Source of the DNA: Linnemannia schmuckeri | Taxonomy: Eukaryota; Mortierellomycota; Mortierellomycetes; Mortierellales; Mortierellaceae | NCBI GenBank assembly: GCA_029449235.1 | Contig: JANATG010000003.1 | Location: 496,001 to 560,000 of the forward strand | Reading direction: 5' to 3' | DNA: 64,000 bases | In this document: positions 1-12,621 of the stretch, one piece after another | Layout of the letters: each line of letters begins with the position of its first letter | Numbering within the stretch: the first letter of the stretch is position 1 | Notes under the pieces: generated by a model | The model's input: only the letters and a program-made list of their open reading frames with translations | Database searches by the model: none | Told to the model about the DNA's origin: nothing | Translations under genes and position numbers: made by a program

Positions 1-2576
1 GTTTTAGCAGTCGGAATCGCAGCTGGTATTGTTGCTGGTGGATCTGACATTGCGTCTCAGTGGCTCGGAGATATCAAGGAGGGCTACTGTGATACAGCCT
101 TTTATCTTAACCGAAACTTTTGCTGCTGGGGACTCGATGGTAAGCACTTAATCCCATTTTATTTCACCAGTGTGAACACCATTAAAGGAAAGGCAAGCTT
201 AACATGTTGTTTCAACTTGATTTCATATAGAAACGGACACGTGTACGGAATGGGTTCCATGGAACAGTGCGACGTTTGTAGTCGGTTACATCTTTTACAT
301 CATGTTTGCGCTCATGTTCGCCACGACTGCCGCCTACCTCGTCAAAACTTTCGCACCTTACGCTGAAGGATCAGGAATACCAGAGGTGAAAACTATTCTG
401 GGAGGTTTTGTTATTCGTCACTACCTCGGACTGGAGACCTTGGTCATCAAGACTGTTACTTTAGTCCTTTCGACGGCTGCCGGATTATCTCTCGGAAAGG
501 AAGGACCCCTGCTACACATCTCCTGCTGTATCGGCAACATCTTACCCAGGATATTCCCCAAATTCAAAAAGAATGAGGCCAAAATGCGCGAGATCCTATC
601 TGCAGCAGCATCAGCAGGTATCTCTGTCGCCTTTGGAGCGCCCATTGGAGGAGTTGTGTTCTCGTTGGAAGAAATGTCGTATTATTTCTCGTCGGATACG
701 ATGTGGCATTCGTTCTTTTGTGCGATGGCTGCGGCTGTGGCGTTGAAGTTGATGGATCCTTTCAGGACTGAGAAGCTGGTTGTCTTCCAGGTCTCGTATG
801 ATCGCGATTGGCATGGGTTTGAGATGTTCTTCTATATGCTCCTCGGCATCCTCGGCGTAAGTCTTGACGCATTTACTGTTACTTAGATGTGGTTTTTGTT
901 TGCATTTGTACCTACGTGCTAACACATTGCGCTTGATGTCGATGTCATAGGGCTTGTGGGGCGCGTTCTTCATTAGGATGAACTTGCGACTGGCTGCGTT
1001 CCGCAAGACGTCGTGGTTGAGGATCTTTCCGATCTATGAGGTCTTTGCTGTTTGTCTCTTGACTGCCGTCGTCGGATATTTGAACATCTTTACTCGGTAA
1101 GTAACAACGATTATTTACAGACAACCCACTTCAATGGTTGATGATGTACCACGCGGGTGTTAACTATTCATTTCTTCCTCGTGTTAACCCACTAGTGTGC
1201 AGTCACCAGAGTTGCTTGCAAATTTGTTCCGTGAGTGTGATGGCGGTGCAGGAAACTACCACGGTCTCTGCGAGTAAGTTATTCATTTTTTATGTGTTGA
1301 TCAGCTGTACTACTGCGCTGATAGTAACCTTGGTTACTGATCTAAAAAAAAAAAATAATAATAATAATTTTGATTCATCAACGTAGTGAGGGAGGTGTAG
1401 CACTGAGAGTGTTCTCACTTCTGACAGCCAGTGGCATAAAGGGAATCCTCACAATCCTAACCTTTGGCCTAGCGATCCCCGCAGGAATCTTTATGCCCTC
1501 CATGGTCATTGGGGCGTTGTTTGGTCGTGCGCTGGGTATCATTGTTCAAGCATGGCAGACAAACCACCGTGGATTCTGGATGTTTGCGTCGTGCCTTCCT
1601 GATGTTCCCTGTGTCACTCCGGGGTCCTATGCGATGGTGGGCGCGGCGGCGTTTATGGGTGGTGTGACGCGGATGACAGTTTCGCTGGTTATTATTATGT
1701 TTGAGCTGACGGGTGCGCTGACTTACGTCCTGCCCATCATGATCGTCGGTACGTTTCCTTACGTGTTTTTCCTCCTTGTTCTTTACCTTTGTTTGATATA
1801 ACGGTCATTTGAAACTTACCAATATTTGAATTTTGTGCATCGATGTGTGATAGTGATGACGAGCAAGTGGGTGGGAGATGCGTTCGGGAAAGAAGGTATC
1901 TTTGACGGGATCATCCTCCTCTGCGGATACCCTTTCCTGGGCGACAAGGAAGAATACAAGCTCAACACAACCGCCTCTCAAGTCATGACCCCCGTCGAAG
2001 ACATTGTCGTCGTCACCGCCACCGGCAACACCCTCGACTCTCTCGATAACCTCCTTCATGAAACGCATTACAAGGGGTACCCTGTTGTGAACTCATTGAG
2101 GGACATGATGTTGGTGGGGTATATTTCAAGGACGGAGTTGCGATATGCGATTGATGAGGCGAGGAGAAGAAATTTGCCAGGGAATACGCCTGCAGGGAAT
2201 GTAGTACCGATTCTGGAGAACACACCAGCGTTTATTGAGTTCCGGCTTTGGATGGATCAGACGCCTATTACTGTGAGCCATCGGTTCCCGATGGATCAAG
2301 TCATTGTCATCTTCCGCAAACTGGTACGCGCCCTCCCCCCTTCTTTCTTGTTTTTAACAATTTTTGAATGATTGATATGTTGAATGTTCAGGATAGAAAA
2401 ACGCATATTAGTTGACGAGACGTTATCTTTTTTGTTGACAAACAATGATACGGAAATAGGGAGTGCGGTATGTGCTATGCACGCAGCATGGTCAGTTGTT
2501 GGGACTCATCACAAAGAAAGATGTTTTGAAGCATTTGGCGTCGATCGAACATCCTGGCGAGCAAGAGTCCTCTTAG
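1..2576 (+). CDS. CLC-family chloride/proton antiporter, 5'-truncated by window start
   Basis: Seven exons read in one frame: 1-139, 231-856, 951-1096, 1196-1273, 1387-1748, 1854-2323, 2460-2576 (645 residues visible; the N-terminus lies outside the window). Seen: the CLC selectivity motif GSGIPEVKTILGGF, the gating-glutamate motif GKEGPLLHISC, then GAPIGGVVFSLEE, the membrane segment with FMPSMVIGALFG, and two C-terminal CBS regions ending ...LLGLITKKDVLKHLA. Family knowledge: a Glu in GKEGP plus the second Glu of SLEE are the gating and proton glutamates of exchangers, so a Cl-/H+ antiporter of intracellular membranes (yeast Gef1-like) is more likely than a plain channel; localisation is inferred. 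The last intron (2324-2459) is AT-rich. The next gene converges, and its stop is 182 bp away. Exon phases agree throughout, so the model is good except for the missing start. Confidence 0.93.
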
Positions 2577-2757
2577 AAAATATCATCACTTTTACAACTG
2601 CAGTACCATAAAAAACAAGGACAACTATCATTTGACAAGCATGCAGAGTCGTGTATGTACAATTGTTTTAATGCTTCTAAAGAGGTGGGAATTATGCTGC
2701 ATAAAGTAATGAAAAAGTTGTTGTGTTGTGCAAAAAAAAACCTGCGGGAAGATTTTT

Positions 2758-4778
2758 TTACTCGAACTTGATGCCCTGGGCGAGGGGGAGCTGTCCAGAG
2801 TAGTTGATGACACAGGTCGAGCGGCGCATGTACTGCTTCCAGGCATCGGAACCAGACTCGCGGCCACCACCAGTCTCCTTCTCACCTCCAAAGGCACAGC
2901 CAATCTCGGCACCGCTCGAGGGCAAGTTGATGTTGGCAATACCGCAGTCCGATCCGGAAGGACCGACCCACTTGAAGAGGTGCTCAGGGTTACGAGTGAA
3001 CAATGAGGAGGAAAGACCCTGCTTGACAGAGTTGTTGAGCTCGATGGCATGGTCGAGGCTCTTAACCTTCATGGTGTGCAGGATAGGGACAAAGATCTCG
3101 TTCTGGACGACATCGGCGTCAGGGGAGATGGAGGTGATGGTGGGGACGACAAAGTTTCCAGGACGGTCATCGAGGACCTTGCCTCCGGTAAGAATCTTGC
3201 CACCCTGGGCCTTGACGGCCTCGATTCCCTTGCGGTAGTGCTCAACGGCGGCCTTGGTGTGAAGAGGTCCACAGAGGGTTCCGGCCTCGAGGGGATCACC
3301 GATGCGGATGGACTGGTAGGCCTTGACCAACTTCTCAATAAACTCATCGTGGATCTTCTCATGAAGCAACAGGCGACGAGTAGTTGTGCAGCGCTGGCCC
3401 GCAGTACCGACAGCCGCAAAGAGGACGGACCTCAAAGCCAGATCCAGATCGGCGTCATCCATCACAACAATCGCATTGTTTCCTCCCAACTCCAGCAAAG
3501 ACTTTCCAAACCGCTTGGCAACAGTCTCACCGACCTTGCGACCGACGGCAGTAGAACCAGTGAAGGAAAGGAGCTTGACCCGCTCATCATCGACCATGGA
3601 TTGACCGACATCAGCACCACCGGCGACGAGGGAGCAGAGCTCACCGGGAAGACCATTCTTGACGAGGACCTTTTCGAGGATCTTGGTCACGGCGATGGAG
3701 GAAAGGTTGGTGGTTGGGGCACCCTTCCAGATGACGGGGTTTCCGCAGACCAGGGCGATTGCCGAGTTCCAGCCTGTTTTTGTTGTGAGAGTATGGGAAT
3801 GGAGGGAGGGGGTAAGGGAAAGGAAAATAATTAGGGAGTGACGGATGGAAAAGGGAGGGATGGGGTTAGTTAGTGCGGGGACTCACGGGACAGATCGAAC
3901 AGCAAAAGAAAAATCACATCCCATTACGCCAAATGCTAATGCAAACACAAACGAACAGGTCGCTTACCATAGACGGCTACGGGAAAGTTGAAGGCAGAGA
4001 TGACACCAACAGTACCAATAGGGTTCCACTGCTCAATCATAAAGTGGCCTGGACGCTCACTAGGGACAACCTGACCGTTTAACGAACGACCCAGGCCCAG
4101 AGCATAATCACAGATATCGATATACTCCTGGACTTCACCCTTACCCTCGGGGAGGATCTTGCCCATCTCGAGCGAGACAAGGGCACCAAGGGGCTCAAGC
4201 TTCTCGTTGAGGGCATCACGCATCTGACGGACAATCTCGCCACGCTTGGGGGCGGGGGTTTCACGCCACATCACCTTGATGGCTTCCATCTTCTTCAACG
4301 TCTCGTCCAACTCTTGCACCGTGCCCTGTTGAAAGGAAGGGATGGGTAAGAGAAAAGTGATGCTTAATATTCACACGCCTTTTTTCTTGTTCAAATATCA
4401 TAATATGAACAAGAAGAGAACTTTTCTCACATCGTTAAATGATCACCATCAGATCAAACAACGAACAGCAGCAAAAAAGAATAGCAGACGAAAACACAAA
4501 AAGAGAGAAAGACGTACGGTTTGGACACGACCGATGACGGAACCATCGGCAGGGTTGATGGAATCGACAATAGGGCCAGATCCACCCCACTTGCCGTTGA
4601 AGACACCCTTGTTCTCGAACTGGAGATCGAGCTGGTCAAAGATGGCCTTGTGCTTGGGGTTGATGGCGGTCGAGTAGTTGAGGATGGCCATGGGACGGAT
4701 GGCCTTGGCCCGGGAGGCGGCCGAGTGCAGCAGGGTGGCTCTGTTCAACGACAGACGGTTCAGGAGCATAGACGACAT
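2758..4778 (-). CDS. ALDH7A1: ALDH7A1/antiquitin-type aldehyde dehydrogenase, probably mitochondrial
   Basis: Three exons on the minus strand (4778-4518, 4325-3968, 3773-2758), 544 residues, close to the usual antiquitin length. The N-terminus (MSSMLLNRLSLNRATLLHSA) is basic, Ser/Leu-rich and acid-free, like a mitochondrial presequence. Seen: WNPIGTVGVISAFNFP (cofactor fold), SFTGSTAVGR (NAD loop), LLELGGNNA (general-base Glu) and GQRCTT with the catalytic Cys. Family knowledge: ALDH7A1 oxidises alpha-aminoadipic semialdehyde (lysine catabolism) and betaine or lipid aldehydes with NAD+. The exact physiological substrate in this organism is not visible. Upstream on the minus strand, near 4987-4995, is a TATTTAAG-like box. 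The gene ends tail-to-tail with the CLC gene. Confidence 0.95.
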
Positions 4779-5709
4779 TATATTTTATAGATTGTAAAGA
4801 AAAGGAAAGGAATGAGGAAAGGGAATGGAGATGGAGATGAACAAGAAAGCAGAAAAAGTCAAGAGAAGTGACGAAGGGCGTCAGAAGTAGGGAGGAGTGG
4901 GGGAAGAGTGGAGAGGAAGGGGAAGGAATAATGAGAGAGAAGAAAAAGAAAAGAAGAAAAGCGAAAAAAGGAGGGGATATGGCCGACTTAAATAAGAGCG
5001 TGATTGATGGAACAAGGTAATGATAATGAATGGGGGGAGTGGGTGCCCCGGTCGAATTGTCCGTGGCCATCGTTCGTTTTCCTTTAGCAAACAACGAATC
5101 CTATCGATTCGAACCAGGCACACAATCAACTCACCCTATTACGAGTCATTCTCTCGTATTGTCACTCAACAGAGCAAAGAGGGGATGACATCCCCCTTCT
5201 CCCTCCCTCTGTTCTCTCTCCACCCCCCCACTGTCCGGCCAAACCTAAAAGTGAAAAAGACAGACGAAATCGTCCGTGGGAAACTGCTAAAACGGGAAAC
5301 ATCAACTTTTCCACACTCTTACAAGTACAAACAGTACATCCTTCTCTCGCTCCTCTCTCTTAAACATATATACACCCACTTTGTATAACTGAAGTGCCTG
5401 TCTCTTTCCTTTCTTTTGTGCTCTCAAACAGAAAAAAAAACTCACGTACACAAAAAACGAACCAAGGCCAGGCCAGAACAAACACAGAGACAAAAAAGAA
5501 AAGACGGCTGGAGGCGTAAGAGACAAGTCCATGGGGACACACAGGCACACATGTTTTCCCTTTTATTCCCAACATAATAAGAATCATAGACAGTTGGTTT
5601 GCTACGCTGTTGCAAAAAAACGAGCAGTGCTCGGGATTCGTAGGAAACGAAAGAGCAAGCTTATTCGCAAATGAGTCATTCTCAGGTGTCTTTATACCAT
5701 TGTTCCCTC

Positions 5710-5756
<47 letters not shown>

Positions 5757-7444
5757 CCACTCCCTCCATTCTGCTCTTTCTCTCTTTCTTCATTCTTCTC
5801 TTCTTGTTCCTGTACTCCCCTTCTTCACGACTCCTCGTCTTAGTTACACACACATACAGTGTTTCTTGCAGCATGATGTGCCTCTACGACCCAGCCCCCA
5901 AGTACCGCAAGTACCGCACACGCGACACTGACGAGCAGAAGAGATCCTAGCTAGACACAAGCAGGAAGTTTGATTAGTGATCACAGACCCACCGATGGTG
6001 GTCGAGCGATTTGATCAACGATCCCTGTTATCATTGCCAACTGCGGAAAAAAAAAGGAGGGGAAAGACAGGCACGCACATGCTGCAGACTGATTCTCTCC
6101 TGGTATGTGCTCTTGTATTTGTCAATTAAAAAAGGGTGTTACAAGCTTACAGCATGCACTCACACCCTGTAGACATTGTTGGCGATCTCCCTTTCTCTAC
6201 TCTTTCTCCCCTCTCTGCTCCCCTTTAGTCTTTGGACGCTACTTCAGCCAGAGACTCGCAAATGACGGCCCCAAGACAGAATAATATATTTTTCTTTGAA
6301 AGTGGAGAAATGAGTCCAGATTCGGATTTGTGATTGGCCCATAAGATTCACGCCCTGCTGCTGCCCTTGTACCTGGCTGTCGGCCAATCATATCCACTGT
6401 GGTCACGTTCTGCCTTTTCCTTCTGGCCTCTTTGTCGCTCTGGGTGTTGCTGGGCGTCAATCAAAAAGCAACAGACGAAAACTAAAAAGAGATCTGTTTT
6501 CAGAACAAAACGAGAACATCCTTGTCAAAGGAGGGATAGAGGATACACAGGCCTCGGAAAAATAACAAGCGACTACACCAGTTCAAGCAAAGTTAACATA
6601 CTGTAGTACTGCAAAAGCAAGGGCAGTAAAGAAAATTATATGTGTAATTTGTGGTTATGACCCATGGTGCACTCTGCAGATGATGATGGCAGACAAGACA
6701 AAAAAGATAAAACAAGTAAGGGTCGAGAGGAAAAAAAAAAAAAAAGGTTAGCGTGGTAACATGAGGGCACCAGTAACCAGTAGAGAAGGGATCGAAAATA
6801 AAAAATAAAAAAAGGCTGCAGTGTCTGCTGTATGTGTTTGTCGACTTGGCTCATCTGGCCACATTTAGAGGGCCGTGTGGGTATGTATGGTGTGCGTGTG
6901 TTTGAGGAGGGGTGGCGCATGGCTAACGAGCGAACGAAGGAACGAGCGATGCGCGCCAATGCGTGTTTGAGCGAAGAGAAGAGAGAACAAACAAGAGAGA
7001 GCGGGAAAAAAGGAGGGGATGGAAAGCAAACTCTCTTTTCCCTTGGGTTCTCCCATCTCTCTCACATCTCTCTCACATCTCTTTACTGCTCTCAACAAAA
7101 TGGCTGACAGTCGATGTTGTTTGTAAAAGGGGTGGTGGTGTGGTATGGTCGCATTGCTTCCTACTGTCATCCTCCCTGAGACTCTCTCACTCGCTCACTC
7201 TCGTACTTATTCCTTCCACGCGTGGTCATCCATGGCCGAGTGCGTCAGTGTTATTTGTATCAATGGTGTCTCCAGCATTGGAGCATATTAAGCAAGGGTG
7301 GAGCGCACTTCGATGGACATGTTTATGTGTGTTTATTTGTCTATCCAATCCCATCCCACCCACACCACGAGCAAGCCAAAGGCAAGGCCACAAGCAAGCA
7401 CCCTCCAACTCTATTCCATTCACCCGACGGAACGACCGATGGCT

Positions 7445-7485
<41 letters not shown>

Positions 7486-7730
7486 TTTCCTTGTCCTCCC
7501 TTATCCCTTCTCTTTCCCTTCTTTTTCTTCTTCTTTGCCATCATCATCTTCTCCATCCCTCTCCCTTGCAGATCTTCCATCCTCCTTCTCTCTCCTTCTC
7601 CTTCATCCTTCTTCCCTTCCTCATCACCTTCCTTTCATAGAGCGAGCAAAAAAAAAAGAGCAACCATATAACAACCAGCAGAGAATAGACCTCAACCCTA
7701 AAAGAATATAACCGAGCAAAACACTCAAAC
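4779..7730. other. Divergent intergenic region, no gene supported
   Basis: Nearly 3 kb separates the divergent ALDH and phosphatase genes. It holds strongly strand-biased pyrimidine/purine tracts, a 43-bp T run (5711-5753), a 35-bp T run (7448-7482) and short CT repeats just before the phosphatase ATG. Reading frames here are low-complexity translations of those tracts and have no recognisable domain. The last few hundred bases are plausibly 5' UTR and promoter of the phosphatase gene. Confidence 0.6.
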
Positions 7731-9050
7731 ATGGTCGCAACGGCCATCCCCTTACCACTCCCACAAGTCAACGGCCACCTCGAAGTCAACGGCCACCTCG
7801 GAAACGACGACACTAGCATGGATACCACAACAGTTGTCGACACAACCTTACAACAACAGCAACAACAACCTCTGCTGGCAGCATACCCGTTGGTCAACTC
7901 GCAACCCCCAGTGCGCGCTATAGATGGTCGCCAGCTGTTCGAACTCCACCAAAAGTTTGTGACAACTCCGTTGCCCACAAAGGCCATGTTTCCTTGGCTC
8001 CACGGTGTCGACGGCACAAGCAACCCGCAGAACTACTTCTTTGGCATCCAGCATCATCACTACGCTGGTTGTATTGCCACAGAAAGAGTAGATATAACCA
8101 ACAACAACGACAATCCTGCCACAACAACGACGCCTCGACTTCCTTTGCCAGAACACCGTGGGCTGATGTTTGTTCATGCAAACGAACTCGACCTCGGCCG
8201 CCTCGTGGGCTCAGTCAGCCCTTTAGAGATTCTCCAACCGGTTCCTCCCTCCCCTCGATCATCCAGTGCCTCCCCTTCCCGTGCTACTCCTCCCAACTCT
8301 AGCAGCAATAATGGTTACTCAAATGAAAACACCAACAATACCAACGGCTCATATGATATTAACAACCATCCACAACTTCATCATCAACACACAACCACCG
8401 CCGCTACCTCGATAACTCAAGGCGGTACATCTGTAACAAATTCCGATTGGGCCGACATCTCAGACGACTCGACCAGTTCTTCCCTCTCGTCCTCGTCCCT
8501 CTCCTCAACTACATCCTCATCTTTCGACAACAATACTGACAGCAGCAATGGTGCGACCACAGGGACAGGAGGGGGCGGTGCATTCGACTCTTCCTCAACC
8601 TCGTCTTCCTCGTCTGCTTCTCACCCTCTCGCCAGGAAACTCCAGAGCTCGTTCATGCACTCGCTAAGCGAGGGGATCAACATTCGAAACTTTAAGATTC
8701 AAGTCCCTCGCTATGCTCTCCTGTCGGACCTGATCATCTATGCTAAGGACGGCGAACAAGATCTCTATATTTTGCAACTCGCAAAACAGATCTCGACCGC
8801 CCAGGAGGAAGTCTTCAGGGCGATGAAGGAGCAGTACCCCCAGATGACACTTGAATCTCGACGACAGACCTTTATCCTCACAGGTATGAAGGGTTTTTTT
8901 CAATATGAGTATGAATATCAGAAAGGGGGTTGTGTAATGGTAGGATGGTTGGATGAAGAGCACTGCACGACTATTTCCGTCGGCAATGCATTGCATAGCT
9001 ATCACGCACACGCACACGCCCACACTTGACCAAAGGAAAGAAAAACCACC

Positions 9051-9093
<43 letters not shown>

Positions 9094-12000
9094 GTTCTCT
9101 TGCGAAATGAACAGAACAGAGACAAAAGGAGACAGACAGTAGGGCCAAAAAGTGATAGGAGTAAAGAAACAATGTTCAAATGCCTCTTTCCTCAAATAAC
9201 ATTGTCGGGAAGAAGAAAAAAAAAAGTCGAAGGCAAAGACAACGAGGGCGTAAACAAAGTGGGAGAAAAGCGTGCTAAAAGAAGATGGGTGGGCCAGGGG
9301 GATAAAAGGGACATGAGGTGTCACACAGAACAGACAGCATGCATGAATCCGAAGAGGGAAAGATCGAAGAGCAAGAACAAAAACAAACAATAAAACAAAT
9401 CAAAAGAGCGAAAAAGATAAAAAGGAAAAGACGAGATGGACTAAGGGCGAGCCGTAACATGGGTTGTCCTTGCTCTCTCTTTCCTTTCTTCTTCCGCTCG
9501 TCGCTGTCATTTCTTATTAATTGCGACTCATTCCACTAATTGCTGCTAAAAACAAAAATGATCATCACTAGATTCCTTTGCGGCATTCGAGGCAAAATAC
9601 CCCGAGCTGGTGGCGATCTCTAACGCTGGTCGCAACACCAAGAACAAGGTCGATTTTTGGGAGCAAGAGCGCGAGCAAATGTCTCTTCTCACTCGCGCCT
9701 CTGAGATTGCACCTGGAATATGGGTAAGTTTTCTTTTTCTTTGTTGTCTTTTCATACCATTACCATCACTACCGCGCGGGTAACCCAAACGGAAAAAAAG
9801 AAGAGAGAAAATGAACGAACCTCTTCCGGCAATGACACGCGGTTAAACAAAATCCAACCCACGGACTGCAATCGAAGGGCGGGTTTCCCTTTTTTCACTC
9901 CTTTTGCTCTAAAACCACGAACTATGGTTCAGTTCTCTCCTCCCTCGCGCAGTTTTCTTGTTCAGCCCACGGTTATGAGCAGCAGCAGCTTTCCTCGCTA
10001 TCTCTCTCTTTTTCTCTCTCTCCCTCCTTTCTTCCCCTTTTTTGTGTTCGCCCCGACTCTCTCTCTCTCTCCCTCTCAACTGTAGTGTTGTCCATGTCAA
10101 CAACAACAGGGCGGGTTGGACATAGCAATAAGAATCGCACGCCCACGCCACATGTGCATGGCAGCCAATGTGCACACACGCGACTACACGACACCAAGAA
10201 ATGACTATGCGTACAAACCGTTACGAAAATAACTGACACCAATTTTATTTCTACATATGTGTCATTCATAGCTAGGAAACAGTTCGGATGTGCCACAACA
10301 GAACAACGCCAACAACAACTCTTCCTCCCTCGCCACACCCGTCTCCCCGGGCTCCTCCTTCCAATCCTACTTTTTCTCATCCTCCTCTACTTCGTCGACT
10401 ATACCAAACACGTTTTCCCAGGTGACTTCTTCGACTATCAACAAGTCGACAGCTATACCCACGACGCCACCTCCCGAGACAACAAACGACTACTACCCAC
10501 CCCTCACCCCACCTTCCTTCAGCGACCAGACCACCTTTCATCCTTCCATCTGTGTCGAATGTCGTTCTGGCGCCAATGCTCCTACCACCTTTACGCTGGA
10601 CAGGATCAAGAGCAACGTTGCCTGCACACCTGCACCGCTCTCGTTTAAAGAGATTTTCCATCTGGAGTGTGGAGGCTCTTTGACTGCTGGAGTTAACCCA
10701 GAGGCTTTCCCGCCCTCGATGTCGTCTCTCTCGAACTTTGCTCGCCAGGAGAATGTAGATGTGGGCGCTAATCAGACGATGCGGAGGGCGACTGCTGCAG
10801 GACTTGTGGGCGGATACCAGATGGTTAATACGATGCTGCAAACCCAGATTACACATCTCGTCAACATGGCCTTTTTTATCAACCAGGTCACCAACAGCTC
10901 CGGCACTGTCTCTGCTACTGCTGCTGCTGCTGCTGCGTCTGGACTCTCTTCGCCCACGTCGCCTTCATCTCCTCCATCATCATTCAACAACGGCTTCATT
11001 GCTGATCGTAGTAGCCCTACCTCGATTCAACAACAGCAAAGACCTCATCAGGTGCTGATTCACTGTATAGACGGATACACAGAGACGGCGCTGTTGGCGC
11101 TTGCGACTATGATGGTGCACTATCGATTTACCCTCGCCGAAGCCTATGTCAAGATGCAGACGGATCTTGGCCGCAGCTTCTTTGTATACCCCAACGATGC
11201 CATCATGATGCTTGAGGTTGAGGCCCAGATCTGGCAGCGGCTTGTTTCTGCGAAGCCTCATGGATCGAGTAATAAAAGTGCAGGAGTGTCGAGTGCGATT
11301 CCTACGAACTCGGGGTCGACTTCGTTCTCATCGGGCATGTCGTCGCTGTCTTCGTCGATGTCTTCAACTTCTTCGTCGTTCTTTTCGTCGCTTCTCAACA
11401 TGTCCAATCAACCCCCTCAACAACCGCAGGACGGATCGGAGCAGGAGTCTGCAAATGGAAGCAGCATGGCTATGGAGGGCCTCGAATCCACACCCGATCC
11501 AGAACCCATCCCCTCCATCACCACTACCACCACCGTCACTCCTCCTCCTACCACAACCAACAACAATTTTGCAACAGTCCGCCCATTCGCACGCCCCGAA
11601 CACCTTGAAAAATTCGGGTGGTTCTACGACCCAGAATTCGAAGGCTCCTTCCCATCTAGGATCTTGCCATTCCTGTACCTAGGCAATTTGGCGCATGCGT
11701 CCAACCCGGGTCTGCTTAGGAGTTTAGGGATCCAGTATGTTTTGAGTGTTGGTGAGGAGGCCCATGGACTTAATGTTCATATGGGCGAAGTTCAAGGTGG
11801 AGGAGAGGTCAAGTCGACGCAGTTTATGGTCAAGCTTGTGGATGATATGTTTGATAATGGAGTGGACCCACTTTGGCGCCACATCGAGAACTCTGTGGCC
11901 TTTGTCGGTAAGTTTTGCTTCTTCTTTCACGTCTGTTTTTCTTGTTCTTTTTTATGATACTCACTCCACCCCACCCTCCAATATAACAAAAAAACTAACG

Positions 12001-12314
12001 CATCCCTCATTCTTCACCTAATAGACGAGGCAAGGAAGAACAACACCAGGGTATTAATCCACTGCCGCGTAGGAGTGTCACGGTCCGCAACAATCGTGAT
12101 CGCCTACTTAATGGCCCACTACAACCTCTCGCTCGTCGACGCATACCTGATGGTCCGCGCCCGTCGGTTGAGCGTGATCATCCAACCAAACCTTCTGTTC
12201 ATGTACGAGCTACTCCAATGGGAACAACGACTCAAGGGCCGGTTCGATTCTATGGGCTGGCCCGGGATTGCGAGAGAAGTACATCATCTCAACATGTACT
12301 ACATCGGCAACTGA
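7731..12314 (+). CDS. PPS1: PPS1-like dual-specificity protein phosphatase
   Basis: Four exons: 7731-8883, 9572-9723, 10272-11907, 12025-12314, giving 1,076 residues. The C-terminal domain carries the dual-specificity signature HCRVGVSRS with an upstream LVDD that can supply the general acid. A second, degenerate phosphatase-like segment, LIHCIDGYTETALLALA (about 11047-11100), lacks the loop arginine. An N-terminal block has KAMFPWLHG. Family knowledge: this arrangement (MFPW block, degenerate IHC-DGYTE segment, active C-terminal DSP) is that of yeast Pps1, linked to S-phase control; the substrate is unknown. Long Ser/Asn/Gln/Pro-rich linkers (about 8250-8640, 10300-10540, 10900-11040, 11260-11560) make it longer than the yeast protein. 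Intron 1 contains a 41-bp T run. Confidence 0.88.
9052..9092 (+). repeat. 41-bp poly-T tract inside intron 1 of the phosphatase gene
   Basis: An uninterrupted T run lies inside the 688-bp first intron. It resembles the 43-bp and 35-bp runs at 5711-5753 and 7448-7482, all on the same strand around this gene. The orientation would give poly-U in the pre-mRNA. It could be the reverse-strand tail of an old retroposon or simple slippage; no element body or target duplication is visible. Confidence 0.85.
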
Positions 12315-12621
12315 TCCCTCTCTTCATCTTCTTTTTTCGCCTTCTTTTTCTGTTCTCTTTTTTAAACACTTAAAAAAATAAAATAAAAACAGTACAATGT
12401 CACATCCATTTTTTGGATAAAGAGACTCATATTTTGAGTAACTCCCTTGAAGAGGGGAACGTAATTACTTACATATCTACACTTTGTACAAAATGGGGAC
12501 GAACGAAAAGGGAAGATTGAGGAAAGGAAAAAGAAGAAAATTGAACTAAGAAACTAATTGGTGACGGACGGACGGACGGATAAGAAAGACAAAGAACAAG
12601 AAATTAGAGGAGAGATAAGTA

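Noticed and set aside
7222..7711. Overlapping long frames before the phosphatase gene
   Set aside because: Their length comes from a poly-T/CT tract translated as Phe/Ser/Pro in three frames. No conserved domain.
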